Shown piece after piece: positions 1 to 12,400 of a DNA stretch of 64,000 bases. The position numbers were made by a program, and so were the translations under genes. The notes under the pieces are model-generated. The model saw nothing but the letters and a program-made list of their open reading frames with translations. It was not told the origin of the DNA and made no database searches. Within the stretch, counting starts at the first letter, position 1; each line of letters begins with the position of its first letter. Source of the DNA: Nemertoderma westbladi (taxonomy: Eukaryota > Xenacoelomorpha > Nemertodermatida > Nemertodermatidae); NCBI GenBank assembly GCA_032718475.1, contig JAUCBJ010009072.1, positions 1 to 64,000 on the forward strand, given 5' to 3'.

Positions 1-1971
1 TTGGAATCCTTTCAACGCAAGCTTTCTATTGATATGAAAATGATATATTACGACTAAAGTGAAGAATGGCAATGATACGGATGGTGCGATTTCGCAAGTT
101 ACACTTTTTTAAAACGCTTATAAATAAAATTTAAAGGCGAAATCGAAAATTCCGGCTTCATGGTAACAATCACGGTGAGTTGAACTAGTTGTGTTTCAAA
201 TTTCAAGCAATATGATAAAGATTTGTAGAAAAATCTGGGGGGGGGTCCGTGTTATCAGAAAATGACGGTCATGGTGTATAGTTTGTAATGAGGGGTCAAC
301 GTGTTTGGGGACCTCCACATAATACAGTAATATTGTAGGCCTAATATAAGTAACACACGTCATAAAGCAATTGAGGAGCAGGTTACTGGGTTACAGAGGC
401 AGGCTTTTCTAACAAAAACAATAAACGGCCACTTTACAAATTGAGGGAAAGGAGCAGGTTACAGAAACACTGCACCAGTACTACTGTACAACTACCTACT
501 GTAGGCCTACCGGTACAGTACAGGTGGAGGCCTGAAACACGTTAGTCCTTGTAAAGATACTGCAGTAAAGCCCTACAATAATATGGGGCGAGCGGGTGTA
601 AACTCTACGCCGACAACCAACGCCGACACCCTTTATTCAAAAAAAAATCAATGTAAATTTTAAATTGAGGGAAAGGAACAGGTTACAGCAGTGGAAGGTT
701 AACTAAAACAATAAACGAGAGTGACTAACTCAGGTTACATTTTCATATTTGCTGTTGTCGACAGTGGATGTCGGCTATCGGCGTAGCGTTTACACCCGGG
801 GCGAGCCACGCAAGTCTAGTGCTGAGGTACTGAGGTGACCTTAGCGTAGGGGTGTATAATTAGTGGACCCGTGCGTGGCCGCCGTTGTCGAAAATGTTTG
901 AACGCTAACAAATCGGTCAATCTTTAATGAAATGGAAGCGAACTTGGTACACATGTAGTCTATCAAAAGATGATTGAATTGACTGATGCTGGTGATACCA
1001 GCGATGAGGAATTGGAGTTCGAGTGGTTTGAAGACTAGACTGTTTAGTGTTTAGTTTTAACAAACAAAGATTGGGTTAGGACTTACTCTATTGTTATATT
1101 ATTCAATTGATTGTATAATGAAACAACTTATTATTGATGATTTTAAACCTTACATCGATGATTATTAATGTAGTGGGAGGAGGCAGAACCAGAATACAGT
1201 CTAGTAAAACAGTAACTCGAAAATAAAATATATAAAACAGTGTAAAACTAATAAAGCAGTAATGGACTATGTGACGAATTAGAGGAGTCGCTGAATTATC
1301 TGATTGGAATAAATTTTCATGAAATTTCAAAAATGTTAAATTTCAAAAATTTCATAGAAATATTTCACGTGAAATAATTATTCACTTCTATGAATTTTTT
1401 AACTCCAATCGAAAGTCAAGGGAACTGTTTACAGTTTTATTTTTGGGTGTACTACTACTACAGTACCCTCATTATATATATACATTACTACCTACCTACA
1501 TAAGAATGCTACGCTGTGAAGAATATCCATTGTATTGAAAGTAAGTGCAGTATATCATGCAGTACTGTATGTTTGATTTTGAGAAATTTTATTTTTTACA
1601 AAAATAATGACTATACAGTAGGCTATTTCGGCCTATTTTATGTATATGGGCCAAATTGGATTTGGGGCGGCCTGTATTTATTTGTACTTATTATTATTAA
1701 TATTATTTTTACTTTTTACCAAGGGAATCCGAAGTTTGGGACTGCTTGGGACCTGAAAATCCACAATCCGTCCTATATATGGGCATTGGGTCCAAAGTCT
1801 CTAAAGCAAGCTTTTATTATGTAGCTCTGGATAGATTGAGTCCTGCCATAGACTTACTGGATTATAAATCTGAAACAATATCTGAATTTGAGAGAATTGC
1901 GGAGATATCGTCGGTAAAAAGGCAAAAGGGCATTTGGTAAAAAGGCATTATGCATGGGGATTCCTGGCAAT
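1..1971. repeat. Duplicated roughly 2-kb repeat, copy A
   Basis: Matches 2612-4606 almost base for base. Visible differences are a shorter G run at about 238, a short deletion near 268 and small changes near 330. The offset grows from 2611 to 2635. It probably continues left of the window. No transposase or other convincing protein is seen; the small frames it holds recur in both copies only because the DNA is duplicated. Confidence 0.93.
594..797. mobile_element. 204-bp MITE with 9-bp target duplication, copy in repeat A
   Basis: Terminal inverted repeats GGGTGTAAAC-CTACGCCGAC / TCGGCGTAGCGTTTACACCC. Flanked by the direct repeat GGGGCGAGC at 585-593 and 798-806. A 9-bp duplication and a 5' G fit Mutator-like elements. 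Internal GGAACAGGTTACAG and ACAATAAACGAGAGT recur in the copy at 56118. Confidence 0.85.
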
Positions 1972-2256
1972 TACCATGAAGCCGGAATTTTCGATTTCGC
2001 CTTTAAATTTTATTTATAAGCGTTTTAAAAAAGTGTCTTTTGCGAAATCACACCCTCTGTATCATTGCCATTCTTCACTTTAGTCGTAATTTTTTCGCAT
2101 CAATAGAAAGCTTGCGTTGAAAGGATTCCAAATATGTAGCAATATCTGAATTTCATTGAGAAATAGCTGAGAAATAGGCGTTCAAAGATTGCAAGAATTA
2201 TTGTTGGCTGCAAGCCATTTATTCTATTTAATAAATACACAAAATTCTAGAACGTG
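1972..2256 (-). repeat. Inverted arm, facing the arm at 2478-2775
   Basis: Reverse complement of 2478-2775 at high but imperfect identity (shared TTCCGGCTTCATGGTAAC, GCGTTTTAAAAAAGTG, CTTTCAACGCAAGC and TGTAGCAATATCTGAATTTC blocks). The two arms flank a spacer of about 220 bases. Same family as window positions 1-162 and 37265-37510. Confidence 0.88.
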
Positions 2257-2477
2257 TTATTTATTTTATGAGTTGGTAATTCGTTGTGTTATCTCGTTAT
2301 ATATCTTCTTCCGGTAAACTAAAATGTTATGGTTATTTTTATGTACTATGTTTAAAATTATATTAGTTGTGGTTAACAAAAAAAAAGAAAGAAAAGAAGA
2401 AAAAAAAAATTTATGAGTTGGTAGGCAACAGCGGTATGCCTATACAATATCTCTATTGCATAGCTAATCATACATAA
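2257..2477. other. Spacer between inverted arms, no gene
   Basis: AT-rich, with a poly-purine stretch (2379-2409) and the short direct repeat TTTATGAGTTGGTA at both ends. Nothing coding seen. Confidence 0.6.
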
Positions 2478-2775
2478 ACAAATTGTTCCAGAATATTGTG
2501 TATTTATTAAATAGAATAAATGGCCTGCAGCGAACAATAATTCTTGCAATATTTGAACGCCTATACTGTATCTCAGTTGTTTCTCAATGAAATTCAGATA
2601 TTGCTACATATTTGGAATCCTTTCAACGCAAGCTTTCTATTGATATGAAAATGATATATTACGACTAAAGTGAAGAATGGCAATGATACGGATGGTGCGA
2701 TTTCGCAAGTTACACTTTTTTAAAACGCTTATAAATAAAATTTAAAGGCGAAATCGAAAATTCCGGCTTCATGGT
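2478..2775 (+). repeat. Inverted arm, left end of copy B
   Basis: Pairs with 1972-2256. Its inner part (2612-2773) equals the start of the window. It looks like a long terminal inverted repeat of an uncharacterised element. Confidence 0.85.
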
Positions 2776-4606
2776 AACAATCACGGTGAGTTGAACTAGT
2801 TGTGTTTCAAATTTCAAGCAATATGATAAAGATTTGTAGAAAAATCTGGGGGGGGGGGGGGGGGGGGTCCGTGTTATCAGAAAATGACACTATATTACGG
2901 GTCATGGTGTATAGTTTGTAATGAGGGGTCAACGTGTTTGGGGACCTCCACATAATACAGTATAATACTGTAGGCCTAATATAAGTAACACACGTCATAA
3001 AGCAATTGAGGAGCAGGTTACTGGGTTACAGAGGCAGGCTTTTCTAACAAAAACAATAAACGGCCACTTTACAAATTGAGGGAAAGGAGCAGGTTACAGA
3101 AACACTGCACCAGTACTACTGTACAACTACCTACTGTAGGCCTACCGGTACAGTACAGGTGGAGGCCTGAAACACGTTAGTCCTTGTAAAGATACTGCAG
3201 TAAAGCCCTACAATAATATGGGGCGAGCGGGTGTAAACTCTACGCCGACAACCAACGCCGACACCCTTTATTCAAAAAAAAATCAATGTAAATTTTAAAT
3301 TGAGGGAAAGGAACAGGTTACAGCAGTGGAAGGTTAACTAAAACAATAAACGAGAGTGACTAACTCAGGTTACATTTTCATATTTGCTGTTGTCGACAGT
3401 GGATGTCGGCTATCGGCGTAGCGTTTACACCCGGGGCGAGCCACGCAAGTCTAGTGCTGAGGTACTGAGGTGACCTTAGCGTAGGGGTGTATAATTAGTG
3501 GACCCGTGCGTGGCCGCCGTTGTCGAAAATGTTTGAACGCTAACAAATCGGTCAATCTTTAATGAAATGGAAGCGAACTTGGTACACATGTAGTCTATCA
3601 AAAGATGATTGAATTGACTGATGCTGGTGATACCAGCGATGAGGAATTGGAGTTCGAGTGGTTTGAAGACTAGACTGTTTAGTGTTTAGTTTTAACAAAC
3701 AAAGATTGGGTTAGGACTTACTCTATTGTTATATTATTCAATTGATTGTATAATGAAACAACTTATTATTGATGATTTTAAACCTTACATCGATGATTAT
3801 TAATGTAGTGGGAGGAGGCAGAACCAGAATACAGTCTAGTAAAACAGTAACTCGAAAATAAAATATATAAAACAGTGTAAAACTAATAAAGCAGTAATGG
3901 ACTATGTGACGAATTAGAGAAGTCGCTGAATTATCTGATTGGAATAAATTTTCATGAAATTTCAAAAATGTTAAATTTCAAAAATTTCATAGAAATATTT
4001 CACGTGAAATAATTATTCACTTCTATGAATTTTTTAACTCCAATCGAAAGTCAAGGGAACTGTTTACAGTTTTATTTTTGGGTGTACTACTACTACAGTA
4101 CCCTCATTATATATATACATTACTACCTACCTACATAAGAATGCTACGCTGTGAAGAATATCCATTGTATTGAAAGTAAGTGCAGTATATCATGCAGTAC
4201 TGTATGTTTGATTTTGAGAAATTTTATTTTTTACAAAAATAATGACTATACAGTAGGCTATTTCGGCCTATTTTATGTATATGGGCCAAATTGGATTTGG
4301 GGCGGCCTGTATTTATTTGTACTTATTATTATTAATATTATTTTTACTTTTTACCAAGGGAATCCGAAGTTTGGGACTGCTTGGGACCTGAAAATCCACA
4401 ATCCGTCCTATATATGGGCATTGGGTCCAAAGTCTCTAAAGCAAGCTTTTATTATGTAGCTCTGGATAGATTGAGTCCTGCCATAGACTTACTGGATTAT
4501 AAATCTGAAACAATATCTGAATTTGAGAGAATTGCGGAGATATCGTCGGTAAAAAGGCAAAAGGGCATTTGGTAAAAAGGCATTATGCATGGGGATTCCT
4601 GGCAAT
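2612..4606. repeat. Duplicated roughly 2-kb repeat, copy B
   Basis: Second copy of 1-1971. Homology ends sharply after GGCAAT at 4606; copy A continues there into an inverted arm, while copy B continues into unrelated sequence. It holds a 20-base G run (2848-2867). Confidence 0.93.
3229..3432. mobile_element. 204-bp MITE, copy in repeat B
   Basis: Same element and same GGGGCGAGC target duplication (3220-3228, 3433-3441) as at 594-797. The large repeat was therefore duplicated after this insertion. Confidence 0.85.
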
Positions 4607-5433
4607 ATGTCCTCCACTTTCTGGCGGAATATTAAAGCCTCATGTGATTTTTGCGCAAAAATATTGCATTTTTTCGGCAATTTTTCGGGTGAAAAAGAGC
4701 ATATTGTACATTATGTGCACTAAGGGCATATTTTGATAGTACCATTGCCACTAACTTATATATCGCTCCTAGCATGTCAAGTAGGCCTACTATGATATAC
4801 TGTAGAACTTATCAAAGAGATTTCACCAGATACCAAATATGTATATTAAATTTGGTTGAACCAATAAATACTTACAGTATAAGTATTTTATTTTATATTT
4901 TAGTGTCTCCTGAATAATTATTTTATCGAATTCCCTTTTGCCTTTTCCCGACGATATCTGAGTTCTAATCTCTAGTGTACGGCCGCCCATAGTATACCAT
5001 GTAGGCCTATTCTATAATTCGAGATGCAAGATGCAAAAATAGAACATCGAGGATGTCCTTTTTTGCATCTTACATCTCTAGTGTGCGGCGGGCCTAAGTA
5101 TAATCTTTGTATAATCTAAGTATAAGTTATAATCTAAGTCTACATACAGTAGCCTGCGGTATGACACAAACTGTATGGCGTTACATAACCCGTAGGATTA
5201 AATTTTTTTTAAATGCATAATAATTCTTACATGATTCAACTTACATATCTTACTGTAGGGGAGAGTAAGGATGGTTGAGCCAAAATTTACAAAAAAGTTA
5301 TTTATTCTGTTCCGCAGCGTAGCTTCAGGCTGAAATTGCACAAATACCTGAAACAATCCATTCCGCATCTACTGTATTGTAATACATATTAATGTTTAAA
5401 GGTGCTAAAATATCCAGAATAACCAATAGAAAA
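4607..5433. other. Spacer, no gene; small inverted repeats
   Basis: Holds 4928-4960, which is the reverse complement of 4537-4570 (GATATCGTCGG-AAAAGGCAA core). A hairpin lies at about 5022-5078 (GATGCAAGATGCAAAAA / TTTTTGCATCTTACATC). A direct pair ATCTCTAGTGT-CGGC is also present. No coding sequence recognised. Confidence 0.55.
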
Positions 5434-7321
5434 GTGGTTCAACCCTCCTACCCATCCATCCGAAGTGGTTCAACCCTCCTACCCATCCATCCGAAGTGGT
5501 TCAACCCTCCTACCCATCCATCCGAAGTGGTTCAACCCTCCTACCCATCCATCCGAAGTGGTTCAACCCTCCTACCCATCCATCCGAAGTGGTTCAACCC
5601 TCCTACCCATCCATCCGAAGTGGTTCAACCCTCCTACCCATCCATCCGAAGTGGTTCAACCCTCCTACCCATCCATCCGAAGTGGTTCAACCCTCCTACC
5701 CATCCATCCGAAGTGGTTCAACCCTCCTACCCATCCATCCGAAGTGGTTCAACCCTCCTACCCATCCATCCGAAGTGGTTCAACCCTCCTACCCATCCAT
5801 CCGAAGTGGTTCAACCCTCCTACCCATCCATCCGAAGTGGTTCAACCCTCCTACCCATCCATCCGAAGTGGTTCAACCCTCCTACCCATCCATCCGAAGT
5901 GGTTCAACCCTCCTACCCATCCATCCGAAGTGGTTCAACCCTCCTACCCATCCATCCGAAGTGGTTCAACCCTCCTACCCATCCATCCGAAGTGGTTCAA
6001 CCCTCCTACCCATCCATCCGAAGTGGTTCAACCCTCCTACCCATCCATCCGAAGTGGTTCAACCCTCCTACCCATCCATCCGAAGTGGTTCAACCCTCCT
6101 ACCCATCCATCCGAAGTGGTTCAACCCTCCTACCCATCCATCCGAAGTGGTTCAACCCTCCTACCCATCCATCCGAAGTGGTTCAACCCTCCTACCCATC
6201 CATCCGAAGTGGTTCAACCCTCCTACCCATCCATCCGAAGTGGTTCAACCCTCCTACCCATCCATCCGAAGTGGTTCAACCCTCCTACCCATCCATCCGA
6301 AGTGGTTCAACCCTCCTACCCATCCATCCGAAGTGGTTCAACCCTCCTACCCATCCATCCGAAGTGGTTCAACCCTCCTACCCATCCATCCGAAGTGGTT
6401 CAACCCTCCTACCCATCCATCCGAAGTGGTTCAACCCTCCTACCCATCCATCCGAAGTGGTTCAACCCTCCTACCCATCCATCCGAAGTGGTTCAACCCT
6501 CCTACCCATCCATCCGAAGTGGTTCAACCCTCCTACCCATCCATCCGAAGTGGTTCAACCCTCCTACCCATCCATCCGAAGTGGTTCAACCCTCCTACCC
6601 ATCCATCCGAAGTGGTTCAACCCTCCTACCCATCCATCCGAAGTGGTTCAACCCTCCTACCCATCCATCCGAAGTGGTTCAACCCTCCTACCCATCCATC
6701 CGAAGTGGTTCAACCCTCCTACCCATCCATCCGAAGTGGTTCAACCCTCCTACCCATCCATCCGAAGTGGTTCAACCCTCCTACCCATCCATCCGAAGTG
6801 GTTCAACCCTCCTACCCATCCATCCGAAGTGGTTCAACCCTCCTACCCATCCATCCGAAGTGGTTCAACCCTCCTACCCATCCATCCGAAGTGGTTCAAC
6901 CCTCCTACCCATCCATCCGAAGTGGTTCAACCCTCCTACCCATCCATCCGAAGTGGTTCAACCCTCCTACCCATCCATCCGAAGTGGTTCAACCCTCCTA
7001 CCCATCCATCCGAAGTGGTTCAACCCTCCTACCCATCCATCCGAAGTGGTTCAACCCTCCTACCCATCCATCCGAAGTGGTTCAACCCTCCTACCCATCC
7101 ATCCGAAGTGGTTCAACCCTCCTACCCATCCATCCGAAGTGGTTCAACCCTCCTACCCATCCATCCGAAGTGGTTCAACCCTCCTACCCATCCATCCGAA
7201 GTGGTTCAACCCTCCTACCCATCCATCCGAAGTGGTTCAACCCTCCTACCCATCCATCCGAAGTGGTTCAACCCTCCTACCCATCCATCCGAAGTGGATC
7301 AACCTTCCTACCCCTCCAACA
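5434..7321 (+). repeat. 31-bp satellite, 60 identical copies plus one diverged copy
   Basis: Unit: GTGGTTCAACCCTCCTACCC then ATCCATCCGAA (31 bp). The span 5434-7293 is exactly 60 units and I saw no substitutions; the 61st copy (7294 on) has GGATC, TTCC and CCCC changes. All three plus-strand frames are open, because 31 is not a multiple of 3 and each frame reads every phase of the same unit. It lies downstream of the SLAIN gene, in intergenic sequence as far as can be seen. Confidence 0.97.
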
Positions 7322-9319
7322 TTGATTCAAGCCTCCCACACTACTCTAGTTTTTGAAAAATGCATTATGTGCGAAAAGTGCAGACCAGTGACGTAATCAT
7401 CCATACCTAATTTTGAAGCAGAATAATTTCTCAACCAGAAAAGTATCATATTTATTGGTGAATTGTCAAATCAATTAAATGGGAGGGATCCAAAACAGCG
7501 GTATCATTTTTAGTAAACAAGTGGGAAAAGTTTACTTTCATTCATAGCAAAACAGTATGTAGGTTAGAGTTGGACTTTAAATACAACCAGTAGTAGATGT
7601 ACTGTACTTTTTAACTGTCTCTCTAATGGTGTATCCATGGAAACGCCAAACCCAAGCGTTCTCCTTTAAATTGCACTGATTCACCCTCCCTGTTCTCCCC
7701 TACATGATTCAAATCAGTTTTCTTTCAGCTTTATAAAACTATCGACCAATGCATCCGTTTTTTACTCACAATGATTCTTGTAGAAGAATACCGATGGATA
7801 TTTTCTTCAATTGTAAAACCATTGTTGGCAATATTTCATTTCTTTTCTTCTCTATTTTCTGGGTCAAATTTGACTTGCTAATGTGATGGTGAAAAAGTAG
7901 TCCGCGAATAACGGGTCCTTTGCACAATAAGTGGCCAAATTCAAGGTTAAAAAGTTTTTTTCGCCAACCCTATCAAATCATACATATTTCGAAAGCCCTT
8001 AGCGTGCTGATTTCAAATTTCACATTGGTTCATTTCTTCTACCAATAGTAAAAAAGTTATGGACGAAAAACGTTTTGTCTAGTCGATATCGCTTTGTCTC
8101 ATGTAAATTTCCTTGTTCAAACATGCGATACGTTTTGGACATGTATCATCTGTAAAGAAAGTGATAGGGTTGGCGAAAAAAAATTTTAACGACAGTTTAT
8201 TTGCGTTACATCTTTCTGTGCATGCTTTACAAGTGAGACATCGTTACAATGCGTTACATACCGTTACATGCAGGACAACTGTGGACATGCTTAGCAATCT
8301 CATTAGGTTAACGTGAAAGCTTGACCTTGTATATCATTAGATAGCGCTTTCAGAAGCGGTATAAATAAACTTTATATTAAGTAAATCCGATTTGTGGAAG
8401 AAAAGTTAGAGCAAAAATAACGGCGTTACAAGATGGACATTTTCAATGAGTTAAAAAACTACTTGGCAAACTTTTGGGCATAATTTCTCCTGGACCCATC
8501 GATTAGCGTTCATTCGTATATGTATGGATAGCCGATAAAATTATCTTTCGGAAAATACTTACAATGAAACAAACACATTTCACAATAAAAAGTTAGGTTT
8601 CAAAAACGAGCGTTACAACACCTAAAAAATTTATAAAAAAGAACATGTAGCATTTTTCATTCCTCAAAAAACACAACTATAAAGAAGTGTACCCGCATAA
8701 CGACTATTACTGGATTGTAGATCATGAAATAAGCTTTTAGCTGATATATAGTTTACTGGAAGTATCTCTTACTGACATTTGGTTATGGTCGTTTGTATCT
8801 CAAAAACTTAGCATCGGACATCGCATCATATGTCTATTTCGTGCTTGTAATCTAAGGAAAATATATGTCAAATTGCTTTAAACCAATGGGCGAAATTTCG
8901 CTCTATAGAAATATATATAGGTTTATATGGTTTGGGAAATTTTCTGCTGAGTTATGGCTCATGGAATGGCGAAATTACGTCTGACACAATTTTGGCCACT
9001 TTTTGCGTAATCGAGCCAATATTACACTTTATGTATTCTAGAATTGAATTTAATACTATATCCCGGCATCGTATTAAAAGACAAGGAACGAAAACGAAAG
9101 AGTCAGTGATAATCTAATTATAATCCTCGATTTAATACAACATAACAAAGCACCAAAATATTTATTAAACAATAAAGAACAATGAGCACATGAAAGAAAA
9201 GCCGCTTATGTACTGCCTGTTAGGCCTACTTAATATCCAATCGTAACACATTATAAGGCTATTCGTACAGTATTATATATTGTACTATATACAGTAGTAA
9301 TCAAATTCAGTCTAATTAA
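7322..9319. other. Region downstream of the SLAIN gene, no gene recognised
   Basis: AT-rich single-copy-looking DNA. It holds a perfect 21-bp inverted repeat: TTTTTTTCGCCAACCCTATC-A at 7955-7975 and its complement at 8162-8182. CGTTACA is repeated many times from 8200 to 8620. Short open frames carry no recognisable domains. Confidence 0.55.
9161..9166 (-). promoter_or_regulatory. Candidate polyadenylation signal of the SLAIN-like gene
   Basis: AATAAA on the minus strand, about 155 bases downstream of the stop codon. A reasonable position, but AATAAA is common in AT-rich sequence. Confidence 0.45.
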
Positions 9320-9464
9320 TTAGTAACAACCCTCCCTCCAAGTTTGGTCATCTCGTGATTGTCCAGAGTTTGTCCACCCTCTGTTAGATCCAGGGATTGG
9401 ACGGAAACTGTATGAAGGAGAGTTTGTGACGTCATCGCTGTGTGGTGGTGTAACTGGGAGCATT
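9320..9464 (-). CDS. SLAIN-like gene exon 15 (conserved C-terminus)
   Basis: The acceptor is tttttccttag and the entry phase is 2, matching exon 14, which lies 20.2 kb away. It encodes [20 protein letters not shown], then [20 protein letters not shown] and TWREGCY with stop TAA at 9320-9322. The D-D-x-x-W-[KR]-[DE]-G-C-Y-stop ending is a hallmark of SLAIN1/2. This shows that the satellite region is an intron and not the end of the gene. Confidence 0.92.
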
Positions 9465-12400
9465 CTAAGGAAAAAAATATTACATAAGTGTCAAAAATAA
9501 AATATAATCAATTTGAAACTTCACGATTTAATTATGTTATACAGACAACAATTATTACTTCGTCCTTTATACTAAACTAAGAACACTCTCTATGTATTAC
9601 AGTAGGCCTACTTCGTCCAAGAGCAAACTTTATTTTAAAATTCAGCGTTATCAAATTCACATTTAGACATGTCATATTGTGAAAACTGTCATTTTCAAAT
9701 TGACATACTGACATTTATACATGGTATGCATGCTTAACAATTCAATATTTTTATTACCACCGTAATCGAAAATTGGCAAGCCCAATGCAGCGTGCATTAA
9801 GAGTGCTGTGCAGGCTTATCGACGAAGTTGCACCGCCACAACTCCCTATCCCCAGGACTTTCTCCAAGGCCAGTGTCCTTTAGGAGGCGTCTCACGAAAG
9901 TCATGGGCTGTCCACCATGCTTATTTTCTCCATGGGGCTGCCAAATCACAAGATTGTGCACAGGCTTGTCCTCACGGCGAAAACAATGTCCTACAAAGCA
10001 GAGGCGGCTTTGTTCATATGTCAAGCTTGGGGGAACAAATGAGACACCGCCAATGTTATATAGTGTCTGGTTGGAGATGTGTGGATTGTACTTGACACAA
10101 TGAACCCGGCGTAGCATTCTTGTGAATGTGCCCTCCAGAGATTTGGTGTCCTCAGCAGTTAGAGCACAGCATGGACTCCCATAAAGGAGTACTGGAACTA
10201 CTGCTGCTCTAAATAATCGGACCTTAAGTTTCCGATTAATTCTATGTGACTTCCAAATCCTGGAAAGCCCATTCAAGGCTGCCCAATGCCCATGCCTTTC
10301 CCATACGTATTCGAAGGTCCTCACCTGACTTCCGGATCCATGATCCCAGGTAACAGAAGTCGTCCATATGCTCAAACCTACAATCATTTGAGCTTATGCT
10401 CATCTGATCAGAGATGTATCAACGTTATGATGATCTAAGGACATGCGTAGAACATAGTCAACCACAATTATATATAAGAATGACGTGCAAATGTGTCAAC
10501 CTGGAGGACTCCCCAAAACACTTGTCGTAATAGATGTCGTATTATCGAAATGTCATTTGCAGATTGACATTTAGACATGACATGACATGGCAAGACATGA
10601 CTTGATGCTAAAATGTCTTTATCAAATTGACATTTAGACATGGGGGAAATTTCACTATTGTCTCTAGCACTTCTATTGCAGTATGAAAATAACAAAACAC
10701 AGCTTGGCAGACTACTGCATTCAGATCCTATTGTTTGTAGCAGCTACGATGGGGTAAGGGTGTGTTAAATGTCAAAATGTCAATTTGAAAATGACAATTT
10801 GACGTTATGGCATGTCTATTTCCAAAATGACATATTTAACAGGTGTAAGAAGACTTTCTATTTTAATTTTATTGAATTATTTTAATGTAGTTTATTAGAA
10901 CATCAATAATTAGTCACCTAAATAAATACGCTTATGCATTTCTCTGTTTAATAAATTGGAATCAGTTACTAATCATGCACACCGGGGGTCCGGGAAATGG
11001 AAAAACGTTGGCCAGACTTAACTAAGAATCATGCACTACGGTGAATGAATACTAATGCACTAACAATGATAACTAATAGAACTCTAAAACCGAGTTATAA
11101 TAAAACATTTATTTTGTAACGATTAATACAGGAGCTCGGGATATTTACTAGGGATGCAACATTTACCCGGAGCCAGAGCCCGGAGGTTTCTACTGGTTAC
11201 AACATGAGTTCCCGCGGGAGCCGAAGATTTGGGGATTGATAATTCCAATGTATTATTATAGTAGAAAGATATGTAATATTTGAGTTACCAATGAATCAGT
11301 TGTCCTAATATTTGAGTTACTAATAAATCTACTACTACTACTACTAGGTCGAGCGAACTCGGACAGTGGAAATGAGATCCTTCCAGGCTTCCCGATTCTC
11401 CATAGTTGTCGCAATTTCGTTTCTCCCAAGTTCAGTATCCCTTTCCAAGTTGATCTATATATGTTATGGCCGGTCGTCCACGACTACTACAATGATTGCG
11501 ATGATGGGCAACAATTACTTCTGGTATTCCATAAGCTCTTAGGATTTCAAGCATTTTACCTCTATGGATGGAATCAAATCAAATCTTGAAGTCCACAAAA
11601 ATCATGACTGCGGGGAGATTCTTTGACTTAATTCCTTCAATCAGTCTCCGTAGTGCAAGTATCTGAGCTATTGTTTATCTACTTGGTCGAAATCCGTTTA
11701 GGCTCTTACGCAGTAGTTTCTCTATGTGAGGCCTAATCCTATATAGAATCATTTTATTATATATTTTGGCAGCTACCACAAGCAGACAGATCCCACGATA
11801 GTTTGTTGGTATGCCGAGGTCTCCTTTCTTTGGGAGAGGCTTTAGTTGACCTTTAGTCCAAATTGGTGGTGGATTTTCCCCTTTTAACATCCGGTTGCAA
11901 ACATTCAATAATGGTCTGTTTAGCACTCCGGTTTTCCATACCTCCGCTGGGATTTCATCTAATCCACTCGCTTTCTTATGGACCCCAGCCTGGTGTACCA
12001 CTGAGGGACGCGGTCCTTGTTGACCCGGGCGACGACCGAGCCGGTATTTCTCCTGGAGGGTTCTCATACTCATATCTTTCAGTTGCGAGAGTAAACCGCT
12101 TGTGGTCGCAACTCCTACAAGCGTCTTTGCAGTAGGTCGCCGTTGGTTGATTACCTTCTGCCGACCTTGTCAGCATGTCTAGCCGTTGGTTGATTACCTT
12201 CCGCCTATCCATGGCCTACAGCCCTGCTGCCGACTGTAGGGGTACTTTTGTTACACCTTGAACCAAGTGTGCCTCCTGGGTTAGGTTACCTAACACTGGT
12301 AGAGGAGCATCCAGTGTAGACAGAGCGGGGCATGTATCATCTATATTGCAGATGCGTATCAAGCCTTTGCCTTCAATGGTGTCCTAGCTGAATCAGTTTG

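Noticed and set aside
970-1038. Short acidic peptide ending (TSDEELEFEWFED) and a similar one at 39429-39548
   Set aside because: They look vaguely like acidic tails of transposase or host proteins, but there is no upstream coding sequence and the resemblance is too weak to call.
1516-1940. Small frames of 102 and 64 aa, present twice (1516 and 4151)
   Set aside because: They recur only because the DNA is duplicated. No domain is recognisable and the composition is AT-rich non-coding.
5392-7396. Three overlapping proteins of 609-654 aa
   Set aside because: They are the same 31-residue peptide read from a 31-bp satellite. No flanking coding sequence, splice context or domain supports them.
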